Of a stretch of 64,000 nucleotides of DNA, positions 9,349 through 17,764 are shown one piece after another. The stretch comes from Candidatus Pantoea formicae (GTDB lineage Bacteria; Pseudomonadota; Gammaproteobacteria; Enterobacterales; Enterobacteriaceae). Where the stretch lies: positions 124,001 to 188,000 of the forward strand of contig NZ_VWXD01000008.1 in assembly GCF_011752625.1 (NCBI RefSeq), read 5' to 3'. Position numbers and translations under genes: made by a program. The notes beneath the pieces are model-generated. The model was given only the letters and a program-made list of their open reading frames with translations, ran no database searches and was not told where the DNA came from. Positions within the stretch are counted from its first letter, which is position 1, and each line of letters opens with the position of its first letter.

Positions 9349-9406
9349 CGTTACCTCACGGAGTACAGATTGCGGTGCTTTTATTCCAAAGTGCCGCGTT
9401 TTAACC

Positions 9407-9431
9407 AGTCAAAACTGGGGATGTTTTGACT
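9407..9431. promoter_or_regulatory. Perfect 9-base palindrome upstream of the DUF4392 operon
   Basis: AGTCAAAAC at 9407-9415 and its exact complement GTTTTGACT at 9423-9431 flank a seven-base spacer. Read leftward, the right-hand copy supplies TTGACT, a good -35 candidate, with TGGAAT 18 bases further on. A repressor or LysR-type site overlapping the operon promoter is the likely role. Confidence 0.6.
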
Positions 9432-9456
9432 ATTGCGTGGGGTAACTGGAAAAAAA

Positions 9457-9476
9457 AGTGGTATATTTTTACCACT
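9457..9476. promoter_or_regulatory. Perfect 7-base palindrome, second operator candidate
   Basis: AGTGGTA at 9457-9463 and TACCACT at 9470-9476 form an exact dyad with a six-base AT spacer. Its sequence is unrelated to the palindrome at 9407, so two different regulators may act on the operon starting at 9348. Confidence 0.55.
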
Positions 9477-9581
9477 AACGAAAGAAAAACTTACTGTTCA
9501 GTGGTGGACATGAGGTTGCATTGATTTAGTGCGCTTGTAATCACGGTGTAACGGGAAGGAAACAAGTTGCGTTGCTTTTCT

Positions 9582-9596
9582 GCACCATTTTAGTGC
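9582..9596 (-). promoter_or_regulatory. NtrC-type enhancer-like site
   Basis: Read on the minus strand the sequence is GCACTAAAATGGTGC, which keeps every conserved position of the NtrC (NRI) sites upstream of E. coli glnA as I recall them (GCACTATATTGGTGC). It lies about 235 bases upstream of the first operon gene, a plausible enhancer distance. I could not find a convincing sigma-54 promoter (GG-N10-GC with good context) between it and 9348, so the function is not settled. Confidence 0.4.
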
Positions 9597-9966
9597 GAAT
9601 AGACGGTGTTTCAATTTTTTGATCGTCAGCTCATTCGGACCCCGGCTGATTCGAAGTCCAGCATAATTTATTGGCCTGCAAGTCACCTTGCACGGATCAG
9701 TTGTCGGATAAGGGGCAGGGAAGACTTTTGGTCTCATGTATAGCGAACATGGAGTTCGCGATAATTGCAGTGAAGGCAATGTGGAGTTCAGCTGATTTAT
9801 GATTTGGCAACGAAGGATATTCAATTCGAGAATTGCACATCCTGCAGTTGAAGGGGGCTGATATCCGTCACTTTCGACTCGATGAATTGGGCCTTATTAT
9901 CTCCTCTTTAAACCCGCAAGGGTTACATGATAGTTAACCGCTTGCGGATCCAAATCCCTTAGACGC
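9597..9966. other. Intergenic stretch with no recognisable gene
   Basis: I see no coding sequence of recognisable family here. A 108-codon leftward frame at 9498-9824 has no family resemblance or ribosome site and overlaps the NtrC-like site. Confidence 0.5.
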
Positions 9967-10680
9967 TTATGCGCCAAATCCGCCATCAATCGTATGCATC
10001 GCGCCAGTGACAAAAGAAGCTTCCGGCCCCGCGAGCCATGTAACCATTCCGGCCACCTCTTCGGGTCTTCCGTGTCGTTTAATAGCCATAAAGCTATGCA
10101 TGAGCTCTTTCATGGGGCCTTCCGCCGGATTCATATCGGTATCTACGGGGCCAGGTTGGACGATATTCACCGTGATCCCTTGCGGTCCGAAGTCTCGGGC
10201 AAGACCACGGGCTAATCCCTGCAGGGCTGATTTGCTGACGGCATAAGCGGCACCCCCAGCCATCGGCATTCGGTCACCGTTGACGGAGCCAATGACTATG
10301 ATGCGGCCCCCCTCCGGCATCAGGCGGGCTGCCTCAACGGCGGCATGATAGGGTGCGTTGATATTGATGCTGAACAAACGATCGATATCATCGCTCTCCA
10401 GCTCACGCGCATCACCGAATAATGCGACGCCTGCATTGACTACCAGCACATCCAGTGGGCCGGCATTACGCACCAAATCAATCACGGCTTCGCGATCGGC
10501 GCTGTCGGCCATAACTGACTTGGTGCCAGTTTCATTCGCCAACTGCTCGGCAGACTCACGCGAACCTGCATAACTGAAAACGACTGAGGCGTCCTCGGCG
10601 GCAAAACGCCTCACTATTGCTGCCCCGATACCCCGACTACCGCCCAAAACCAGAACCGATTTGTTTGAAAATACCGCCAT
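9967..10680 (-). CDS. bdcA: BdcA-like short-chain dehydrogenase (c-di-GMP-binding family)
   Basis: A 237-residue SDR that follows E. coli BdcA (YjgI) almost end to end: VLGGSRGIGAAIVRRF at residues 11-26, VNAG at 81-84, S132 in IGSVNGDRMP, catalytic Y146 and K150 in YAVSK, and the ending FVTGAMHTIDGGFGA. BdcA in E. coli is reported to bind cyclic di-GMP and promote biofilm dispersal. The divergent TetR gene at 10758 is its known partner BdcR, so synteny supports the call. A GAGGA ribosome site precedes the ATG. Confidence 0.9.
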   Translation of the reverse strand: MAVFSNKSVLVLGGSRGIGAAIVRRFAAEDASVVFSYAGSRESAEQLANETGTKSVMADSADREAVIDLVRNAGPLDVLVVNAGVALFGDARELESDDIDRLFSININAPYHAAVEAARLMPEGGRIIVIGSVNGDRMPMAGGAAYAVSKSALQGLARGLARDFGPQGITVNIVQPGPVDTDMNPAEGPMKELMHSFMAIKRHGRPEEVAGMVTWLAGPEASFVTGAMHTIDGGFGA

Positions 10681-10700
10681 CAGGAAGTCCTCAATTGTAT

Positions 10701-10766
10701 TGTAGTGACTATTACAATATTATCAGGCCAGAGATGTTGTCAAAGGATAGTGTAGTAATGACTACA
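10701..10766. promoter_or_regulatory. Paired BdcR operator candidates
   Basis: Two copies of TGTAGT-N4-A(C/T)TACA: 10701-10716 (one mismatch in the right arm) and 10751-10766 (perfect six-base arms, overlapping the bdcR start codon). They lie between divergent bdcA and bdcR. The repeated dyad is seen directly; binding by BdcR is inferred. Confidence 0.65.
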
Positions 10767-11360
10767 AAAATAAGTCGTACTCCGGGGCGGCCACGTCAGT
10801 TTGACCCCGACAAGGCGGTTGAGATCGCGCAGGATTTGTTTCACTCAAAAGGTTTCGATGCGGTGAGCGTTGGAGATCTGACAAAGGCATTCGGTATTAA
10901 TCCGCCCAGCTTTTATGCAGCCTTTGGCAGTAAGTTTGGGTTGTATAAGCTTGTACTGGAACGTTATGCATCTAATGGTGCCATTGCGGTTCAGGCATTG
11001 TTGCATAATGATCGCCCAGTCGATGAATGTCTTTCCAACGTTCTTGCAGAGGTTGCCAGACGCTATGCTGCCGACCCTGATGCGACCGGTTGTCTGGTGC
11101 TGGAAGGTGTCCATTGTGATGATGATAATGCGCGCGCGTTAGCCTGTAGTCTCCACGCTGTGGCTGAAAAGATGATCCATTCCTACATTGCTGAGCACTA
11201 TCCGGAGGAAGCGGATCGGCTGACCGACTTTATGGGAACCATGATGTCTGGTCTTTCGGCCCGTTCACGACAGGGAGTCACCCCGGAGCGGCTGCAGGAA
11301 TCGGCGCGCTTGGCTGGTCAGTTGTTGGCACAGCAAATCGACGCAGTGGACATAACTTAA
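10758..11360 (+). CDS. bdcR: BdcR-like TetR regulator
   Basis: A 200-residue TetR regulator resembling E. coli BdcR (YjgJ): PGRPRQFDPDKAVEIA, LFHSKGFDAVSV, GINPPSFYAAFGSKFGLY, CLVLEGVHCDDD and TDFMGTMMSGLSARSRQG all have close counterparts. I use the ATG at 10758, which gives MTTKISRTPGRPR; an upstream in-frame ATG at 10734 is possible. It is divergent from bdcA and probably represses it. Confidence 0.88.
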   Translation: MTTKISRTPGRPRQFDPDKAVEIAQDLFHSKGFDAVSVGDLTKAFGINPPSFYAAFGSKFGLYKLVLERYASNGAIAVQALLHNDRPVDECLSNVLAEVARRYAADPDATGCLVLEGVHCDDDNARALACSLHAVAEKMIHSYIAEHYPEEADRLTDFMGTMMSGLSARSRQGVTPERLQESARLAGQLLAQQIDAVDIT

Positions 11361-11369
11361 AGGATCAAC

Positions 11370-11830
11370 GTGGAACAAGCCACGACGCTAAAGCCCGACC
11401 TGATTGTTTTTGATATCAGAAGTCTGGGGAAGCTGGAAAGTGAGGGCACACTGGCGCTGCTGGAATAAGGGGCATTCCGGTGGTATTTATCGATTTTCGC
11501 CAGCAGCCGTTAGTTCATACCCCCGTCAGCGTGGAGGCACTTCGCAGGCTGTGCCGCTAGGGTATGAAGCGACCCGGGCCAGTACTCTACCGAAACTACA
11601 AAACTCATGCAGTGTGAAAGTGTGAGTGTGCTGCCTGTGGCGAAATCCGACCGGGTCATGGCGATTTATCATCAGTTTTACGACAGTCCTTTCAACGTGG
11701 TGGCGCTGGAAGCGATGGCCAAACTTTTTCATCCTGAGGCGTTCAGTGATGTCGATCCCCAGGCGGATTTAGCGTCGCTTTACCGAGATTTTGCGGATGT
11801 GCCCTACCGTGGGCTCTTTTACGTAACAAT
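11370..11830 (+). pseudogene. Decayed iron-siderophore ABC substrate-binding protein
   Basis: Three fragments in two frames resemble a FecB/FepB-type binding protein. 11370-11468 reads TTLKPDLIVFDIRSLGKLES and ends at a TAA; 11471-11557 in another frame reads GIPVVFIDFRQQPLVHTPVS and ends at a TAG; from about 11634 a third reads VMAIYHQFYDSPFNVVALEA with PYRGLFYVT near its end. About 100 codons of the normal protein are missing between fragments two and three. Its partner, the Fur-boxed TonB receptor at 11864, is intact, so an iron-siderophore uptake cluster has been reduced. A remnant ribosome site (AAAGGATC) is still visible. Confidence 0.7.
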
Positions 11831-11851
11831 GCCCGTTCAAGCTGAACGGGC
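11831..11851. terminator. Hairpin terminator downstream of the TonB receptor
   Basis: GCCCGTTCA and TGAACGGGC make a perfect nine-base stem with a three-base loop, 13 bases past the receptor stop. A short T run follows on the plus strand, so it may work both ways. Confidence 0.65.
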
Positions 11852-11863
11852 TTTAATTACTCA

Positions 11864-13930
11864 TCAGAACTTCAGACTGACTCCAGCGGTGACGGAACGT
11901 CCCGGTGCCGGCTGGCGTCCCCATGGGCTGGTATCGACACCGCGGAACCAGTAATCCCGGTTAAAGATGTTGTTCATCCCCACATAGCCGTTCAGCACGG
12001 TGCGGCCTAATTTATACAAATCGCGGCTCACCTGCGCATTCCATACCCAGTACGATGGCATCTGGCCCACAGAGCCGGTGCTGTTCTCCTGAACGGTATT
12101 GGCGGCATCCGCATAGGATTTACTGAAGTAGTAGCTCGACAGTGAGAAGGTGGTATCGCGCCACTCGTAGCTGCCATCCAGCGTCAACTGCGTGCGTGAT
12201 GCATACGGAACATCTTTACCGCGGTTTACACCATTACGCTGCTCCGCCTGCAGGTAAGCATAGCCAGCATGCAGTTTGAGACCTTCCACCGCCTCCGGGC
12301 TCCAGAAACCTTCCAGTTCAACGCCCTGATGGCGGGTGCGACCAATATTCAGGTAGCTATCTGACACGCTGTCATAGGAAATCTGGTCCTTGTAGTCGAT
12401 ACGATACAGGCCGGCATGCAGGCTGACGTTGTCCGTTGGTGTATAACGCACGCCGCTCTCATAGTTCCAGGCTAACTCTGAACTGACGTCGCCGCCTTTA
12501 ACGATCTGCGTCACCTGCGCCGGACGCAGGCTTTTCTGCATATCCGCATACAGGAACCACTGTGATGTCAGCTGATAGCCCACCGTCAGGCCTGGCAGCC
12601 ATTGCGTGTCGGGTGCAGAGGTGCGCTGTCCGGTGGTTTTGTCAGTATATTTTTCACTGACGTTCTCATAACGCATGCCGGGCGTAATGGTCAGGGTGTC
12701 ATTGAAGAGTTTAACGGCGTTGCTGATATACCCGGCCCAGGCTTTATCGTCAAAGTCCCAGTCGCGCGTGACCGCGGTTGCGCCTGTTGCCAGGGTACGC
12801 TGGCGTACCTGGTAATCAACTTTCTCGCTGACGAAGCGACCCCCGACAATCCACTGCTGATTGACATTGTCGCCGTTGATATCCAGGCTGATGCGCGGTT
12901 CAGTCCCCCAGACTTTAAAGCTGCGAGGAGAATTCTGCACGATATCGGCGGGTAACGCTGGGTTGAAGTTCTGGCCGGGCACTTTGCTCATGCCGACGTG
13001 GAAATCACGATCCGATTCGTGGCCGAAGAACATCCAGTTAAATTCGGCGTTATCAATAAAGCCCAGCGAGCCTAACTGCTGGTTATAAACCGCACTGTAG
13101 CGTTTGGTGTGACCGTCGTAGTCATCCCATGGACGGGTGCTCTGATGGCGATCACGGTTGTAATCGGCGGTTGAGAGGGCGCCCGCGAGATCTGCGTGCG
13201 CATCATAGTACTGGTAGGAGAGGTTTAAGGTAGTGTCGTCATTGATGTTCCAGAGGCCACGCACGCGGAAGTTCTGGACTTTGCTGTCGCTGTGCTCGCG
13301 GAATGAGCTGCCTTTTACCTGGTTTGCTTCGACCTGCAAGCCAAAATCATCATTTAACATTCCACCGGTACGCATGTAGGTATCCCACAGATTGCGTCCT
13401 TTGCCGTAAAACGTGGCGCGCTCGGCAATTTCATTCTCCCATTTCAATGGGATAGGTTTGCTGATGAGATTGATGACGCCGCCCACGTTGTTGGGGCCGT
13501 ATTGCACTGCTGCACCGCCGCGAACCACGTCAATGCGATCGATGGTTGAGAAGGTCACCGGGAACAGTGACATGCCTTCCTGTCCGTAAGGGGCTAACAC
13601 CAGAGGAATGCCGTCCTCAAGGATCTGTGCGCGACCGCTTCGGCTGTTATACAAACCACGCACTGCAATCTGTGGCAAAACACCGGTACCGGTTTCATCC
13701 TGAATTTTGACACCCGGTACGCGCTGTAACGCATCATCCAGGGTTCGGTTAGCGCCTTTTTCTAATTGATCGTTACTGATTACCGTACGGCTGCCTGCCC
13801 AGGTTTTGACCTCTTCAGCGCGTGAATCGCCCAGAATATTTCCTGAAACTGTCATCGTCTGTTCTGCTGCATAACTGAAATTACCGGCCAGAACCATGGC
13901 CATTGCTGCGGCTATCTTTGTGCGTCTCAT
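11864..13930 (-). CDS. TonB-dependent ferric-siderophore/citrate-type receptor
   Basis: A 688-residue outer-membrane receptor. A signal peptide (MRRTKIAAAMAMVLAG, cut near SYAA) is followed by a TonB-box-like TMTVSG, the plug domain (LDDALQRVPGVKIQDETG, IDRIDVVRGGAAVQYGPN) and a 22-strand barrel ending in the terminal SLKF. The overall pattern is FecA-like, so ferric citrate or a related chelate is possible. I use the ATG at 13930 because it is followed directly by the signal peptide and preceded by AAGGCAG. A near-perfect Fur box lies at 13973. The adjacent binding-protein gene is dead. Confidence 0.88.
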   Translation of the reverse strand: MRRTKIAAAMAMVLAGNFSYAAEQTMTVSGNILGDSRAEEVKTWAGSRTVISNDQLEKGANRTLDDALQRVPGVKIQDETGTGVLPQIAVRGLYNSRSGRAQILEDGIPLVLAPYGQEGMSLFPVTFSTIDRIDVVRGGAAVQYGPNNVGGVINLISKPIPLKWENEIAERATFYGKGRNLWDTYMRTGGMLNDDFGLQVEANQVKGSSFREHSDSKVQNFRVRGLWNINDDTTLNLSYQYYDAHADLAGALSTADYNRDRHQSTRPWDDYDGHTKRYSAVYNQQLGSLGFIDNAEFNWMFFGHESDRDFHVGMSKVPGQNFNPALPADIVQNSPRSFKVWGTEPRISLDINGDNVNQQWIVGGRFVSEKVDYQVRQRTLATGATAVTRDWDFDDKAWAGYISNAVKLFNDTLTITPGMRYENVSEKYTDKTTGQRTSAPDTQWLPGLTVGYQLTSQWFLYADMQKSLRPAQVTQIVKGGDVSSELAWNYESGVRYTPTDNVSLHAGLYRIDYKDQISYDSVSDSYLNIGRTRHQGVELEGFWSPEAVEGLKLHAGYAYLQAEQRNGVNRGKDVPYASRTQLTLDGSYEWRDTTFSLSSYYFSKSYADAANTVQENSTGSVGQMPSYWVWNAQVSRDLYKLGRTVLNGYVGMNNIFNRDYWFRGVDTSPWGRQPAPGRSVTAGVSLKF

Positions 13931-13972
13931 CTTCTGCCTTGAATATGCGTGTAAGAATTTCGTAATGATTCT

Positions 13973-13991
13973 GATAAACATTATCATTATC
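13973..13991 (-). promoter_or_regulatory. Fur box for the TonB receptor
   Basis: On the minus strand the 19 bases GATAATGATAATGTTTATC match the Fur consensus at 17 of 19 positions, 43 bases before the receptor start. Iron repression of the receptor is expected. Confidence 0.85.
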
Positions 13992-14409
13992 AAATAAAGC
14001 TTAACATTCCCTTGTTGAACGTAAATCTTTGTCAAGACAATAAATTTGTCGCTTCTATTCGGCTAATGGTACTTTGCGCAGTCTCATTGATATTGTTGAA
14101 AGCCAGGAATAATGCGGGATGCAGGGGAGGAGAGAACGGATGCTTTCGCTAAAACCGTAACTGTTCAAAATATATGAATATGATATTTGATTTTTTTGAA
14201 GTTGAGAGTTGCCACGGATTTTTTAGAAAATTTTGATGCCAATGAATGACCGCTGAACTTGAGGAGCTAAGGGATTAGTCGCCTCATTATATGCAGCTAG
14301 ACTGAATGGCCAACAGACTGCACGCATCAAGGTTTCATCATCTCTGTATCTGAGATTAAAAAGCGTTTTTTACTATCGTAAGCGAGTTATTAATATAGTG
14401 TGTGAATGG
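13992..14409. other. AT-rich intergenic region, no gene seen
   Basis: About 420 bases between the receptor promoter and the HEAT-repeat gene. I see no recognisable coding sequence or RNA gene. The low GC content continues into the next genes, which suggests acquired DNA. Confidence 0.5.
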
Positions 14410-15417
14410 TCATTTTCGTTTTTCTAAGTCGTTCAATGCATATCTTCCGCGCTCTGCCACTGATGGTGACAGATCAGAAGCCAATATATTTGCCAGTTCA
14501 GATGCTTCATCACCAATGTTATCCAATTCTTTGATGAGCATTTCGCCAGCTATACGGCGAACCATTGGCGAGCGATCGGTTGTTGCCATCCACAAAATAT
14601 CAATAAAGGGGCGAGTTGTAGATATTATTCTTTCTTTTAACACAGGGACGTGCCGCTTTATGCCGTATACTTTATCAACCCATTGCCATGTTAGCCCCTC
14701 AGCCCAAACAAATTTACTTTCAAACTGACAGCGATAGGCTTTTGCTCGCAAAGAGGGTTGAACTGATTTTTCTGAAATCTCAGTTAAAAAATTATCCAAG
14801 GCAGTTGTGCGTCCTGCCTGCGAAAATACAGCAGAGACAGGCCCTGAAGAGGATGTTAATAACCGTTGTTTTAAAGCATCAGCTACTTTCTCCATTAGGA
14901 CAATTTTCATGAGCACTTCTTTCTCGATATCTTCCATTCTTCCCCATGAATCCCAGTAAGGAAGAGTTATAAATAAGACATCAACAATAATTTCTGGGTC
15001 AGATGCTTCAGCAATTCGTGGCAAAACATCACGCGCTGCCGCTCTTACCTGCGGAACCCAGTCATTTAGCCTTCTAACGACTAAAGCTAAAAGAAAACTA
15101 TTTGGTGCACCGCCTGACAGGGTTTTTAGTGCTCTTTCACGTTTGAAACCATCAGCATTACAAATGTCCATCCACCTGAGTGACCCGACTTGGTGGCCCC
15201 CAAGGTTTTCTTGTTTCGAACTATCATTACGAAGAGACAAGAAAATCTCTCCCCGAATTAAACGTTCCCAGTCATCGAGTCGTTTTAAGGAAAGTTTTCC
15301 GGTGACAGCAGTAAACTTGGATATATCAGGTCTTATTCTTTGGTAAAGTACATCAAAGGTTAGTGATTTCTTTATGGATTCAATAAGTTCTTGTTGAGTA
15401 CCATCCAGTGGTAACAT
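14410..15417 (-). CDS. HEAT-repeat-like protein of unknown function
   Basis: A 335-residue, helix-rich protein without signal peptide or membrane segments. Two stretches look like HEAT repeats: VVRRLNDWVPQVRAAARDVL with ASDPEIIVDVLF after it, and near the C-terminus TTDRSPMVRRIAGEMLIKEL followed by LASDLSPSVAERGRYAL. HEAT repeats are protein-interaction scaffolds; no catalytic motif is visible. It stands alone in an AT-rich block, with GC content lower than flanking operons, so horizontal acquisition is likely. Its partner and role are unknown. Confidence 0.65.
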   Translation of the reverse strand: MLPLDGTQQELIESIKKSLTFDVLYQRIRPDISKFTAVTGKLSLKRLDDWERLIRGEIFLSLRNDSSKQENLGGHQVGSLRWMDICNADGFKRERALKTLSGGAPNSFLLALVVRRLNDWVPQVRAAARDVLPRIAEASDPEIIVDVLFITLPYWDSWGRMEDIEKEVLMKIVLMEKVADALKQRLLTSSSGPVSAVFSQAGRTTALDNFLTEISEKSVQPSLRAKAYRCQFESKFVWAEGLTWQWVDKVYGIKRHVPVLKERIISTTRPFIDILWMATTDRSPMVRRIAGEMLIKELDNIGDEASELANILASDLSPSVAERGRYALNDLEKRK

Positions 15418-15737
15418 GGGCCACTTCCTGTGTCTAAATTTATAAGCTTTTCATCATCTATAAAGCGACAGAGGGACAAAGTCAACAGGCCATTGTATGC
15501 TGAATTTCTTTGTATGGGAGTTTCCTGCTAAAAGGGGCTTGATACCAACGGATGATAGACACGTAAGCAGAGTCAGTCAGGAATTTGCAATTCATACTAT
15601 TAATCCGCTTCAGATACACAGCTGCCTTGAGCACAGCATAAAAGGCAGCTACTTAACGTAGTTGAAAATCACAACTTATTAAAGTTAGGCGTTTTCCGGC
15701 CGATATACCTTAGATATTCATTCATGGAGGAAGACTC

Positions 15738-15857
15738 ATGAGAATTTTGATTTTATCAGCATTACTTTTATCAACTATAATTACATTTTCGTATGGCCAA
15801 GGAAATCTTCAACATGAAAGAGGGACAATTTTTCCTTACATTATTTTTAATCATTGA
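15738..15857 (+). CDS. Small secreted peptide (39 residues)
   Basis: A short frame with a strong ribosome site (GGAGGAAG, seven bases before the ATG). It encodes a hydrophobic leader MRILILSALLLSTIITFSYG and a short tail QGNLQHERGTIFPYIIFNH. The first 20 residues look like a signal peptide with a plausible cut after SYG. No family is recognised. It precedes the unknown gene at 15900 by 42 bases and could be co-transcribed. It could also be the truncated start of a longer lost protein. Confidence 0.5.
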   Translation: MRILILSALLLSTIITFSYGQGNLQHERGTIFPYIIFNH

Positions 15858-15899
15858 CATGTTGCCTCCAGACTCATAAATATAAGCATAGGATCAGGT

Positions 15900-16232
15900 A
15901 TGAGTGTATCAATATATTATTCGGCCATGAGATCTTTCCCTATTAGTGCTGTTGAGAAATTAAATTTGCTTTCAATTGTAGATAATTTTAATGAGGGTTT
16001 TCCATACGAAAATGAAGGTGAAACACTATCATTTTACAGCGATCCATCCGACGAATACCTTTTAGAAGGGTCAGTAAAACTCCCTTATCGTGACGAAAAT
16101 ATTATTGTAGATTCTGTGATTTATTGGCTGAATGCTCTCACTCACTTAACATCTGCGGTACCTGAAGCAGAATGGGATGTTCGCATAGATGATTGCCCTG
16201 CCTCGTGGGTGGATGATCATTGGGAAATGTAA
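15900..16232 (+). CDS. Acidic 110-residue protein of unknown function
   Basis: A soluble, strongly acidic protein (many D and E, for example NFNEGFPYENEGE and WDVRIDDCPASWVDDHWEM) preceded by AGGATCAGGT. Size, acidity and AT-rich isolation resemble immunity proteins of toxin systems, but no toxin gene is adjacent, so this is only an impression. No family recognised. Confidence 0.6.
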   Translation: MSVSIYYSAMRSFPISAVEKLNLLSIVDNFNEGFPYENEGETLSFYSDPSDEYLLEGSVKLPYRDENIIVDSVIYWLNALTHLTSAVPEAEWDVRIDDCPASWVDDHWEM

Positions 16233-16759
16233 GCGTTGTAATTGTTTTATAATGAACTGCATTTAATCATTTAGATTAAATGTGAATATTTTCTTTGCGT
16301 TAATTTATTTTTCTAGAGCATTAATTTCCCGTTGGTATAACATTGGTCTTTTCGCAAGGGTGCGAATATAACTCATTTATTTTGAAGCTGATGGGAAGGA
16401 GAATGAAATAAACAGGACTAATGAGCAAGTTTGAATGTTATCGCCCAATAAGAAACTGGATTACAGCTGGGTAATTGCGCAATTTTGGCTAAAATTAGTT
16501 TATGTTCAAAGTCCTTTCAATAATGAAAGCGTTTCATATATGGAAAACCTTTTCGATCGACTGCATTAAGCCAACATCGGAAATCAGAGCATAAAAGCTC
16601 ATCGCCTCTTAAAGAATGCTCCGCTTTAAGGGTGATCAGCAGCAAAAGGCATGTCGGGTGCTCAGAGAAGATAAGGTATTAACAGCATACATAATCCGGG
16701 ATCAGGGCAGGAGCATACACACTGCATTATCCACCACACCCAGACGCTGAAGTAGAAAA
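16233..16759. other. Intergenic region without recognised gene
   Basis: About 530 AT-rich bases between the acidic-protein gene and the LysR gene. Several short inverted repeats occur but no coding sequence or RNA gene that I can support. Confidence 0.5.
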
Positions 16760-17656
16760 TCACGTTAAGTGGGCCAATTTCTCAACCAGGAAGTCGATAA
16801 ATACTCGCACCCTCTGCGGCATATAGCGCTGATTGCGAAAGATGGCATGAATGTCTTCTATGTCGCCCGGATTAAATTCTTCTAGTAACTCGACAAGGCT
16901 GCCTTCAGCCAGGTCTTTGCCGACGTGAAACAATGCCAGCCGGCTGATGCCTAGCCCTTGCAGCGTCAACAGACGCATGGTTTCGCCGTTGTTAAGCAGC
17001 ATGCCGCCTCCGACTTGGCGATAAACGGTCTGCCCATCCAGTCGGAACGGCCACTCGTCACGCATGCGGCGAAAATTGAAGTTAAAGCAGCGGTGCCCGG
17101 CCAGTGCGTCGGGATGATGCGGTGTACCAAAGGCCTTTAGATACGCCGGTGAGGCGACCACTGCCAACCGGCTCTTGCCGAGAGGCCGGGCTTGAAAGCT
17201 CGCGTCCGCCAGCGTTCCCATGCGGATGGCGACATCGACACGCTCGCGTTGCAGGTCCACCAGCGCATCGTTCAGCGAAAGATCCAGCAGGATCTCCGGA
17301 TATCGCCCGCAGAACTCAGAAATGATAGGCAGTATCTGGTGCGTGCCGAAGGGCAACGAGACATTCACTCGCAGCGTACCATGCGCCGCCGCCTTGCCGG
17401 TGGAGATGTCTTGTTCGGCTTCCTCAATATCGTCCAGGATGCGTACGCAGCTATCGTAGAACTGCCTGCCCTCTGTGGTCAGTACCAACTGCCGCGTCGA
17501 GCGCTGCAACAGCAGTGTACCCAGACGTCCCTCGATTCTGCTCACCAGCTTGCTGACCGCCGATGGCGTCAGTTCCAGCAGCTTGGCCGCCGCTGAAAAG
17601 CTTCCGGTCTCCACCACCTTGGCGAATACCTGCATTTCACCGCTCCGATTATCCAT
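16760..17656 (-). CDS. LysR-family regulator (DsdC/AaeR-like subgroup)
   Basis: A 298-residue LysR regulator: helix-turn-helix at about residues 18-60 (GSFSAAAKLLELTPSAVSKL) and an inducer-binding domain with LRVNVSLPFGTHQILPI near 94. The sequence resembles the large LysR subgroup that controls divergent oxidoreductases. The SDR gene at 17765 is divergent with 108 bases between, so it is the probable target. The intergenic AT-rich stretch could hold the T-N11-A box but I cannot single one out. Confidence 0.87.
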   Translation of the reverse strand: MDNRSGEMQVFAKVVETGSFSAAAKLLELTPSAVSKLVSRIEGRLGTLLLQRSTRQLVLTTEGRQFYDSCVRILDDIEEAEQDISTGKAAAHGTLRVNVSLPFGTHQILPIISEFCGRYPEILLDLSLNDALVDLQRERVDVAIRMGTLADASFQARPLGKSRLAVVASPAYLKAFGTPHHPDALAGHRCFNFNFRRMRDEWPFRLDGQTVYRQVGGGMLLNNGETMRLLTLQGLGISRLALFHVGKDLAEGSLVELLEEFNPGDIEDIHAIFRNQRYMPQRVRVFIDFLVEKLAHLT

Positions 17657-17764
17657 GTGCGTCCATATGTGAATTCAATTCTCCAATGTTATTCCATTGC
17701 ATTAGATTATCAAAATAATCCATGACCGCCATACTGCGCCCACACCCACTCATTAAGGAACGAC

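Noticed and set aside
9348..9500. sigma-54 promoter serving the NtrC-like site
   Set aside because: The only GG-N10-GC spacing found (near 9393-9406, minus strand) lacks the conserved flanking bases.
9498..9824. 108-codon leftward frame before the DUF4392 operon
   Set aside because: No family resemblance, no ribosome site, and it covers the NtrC-like site.
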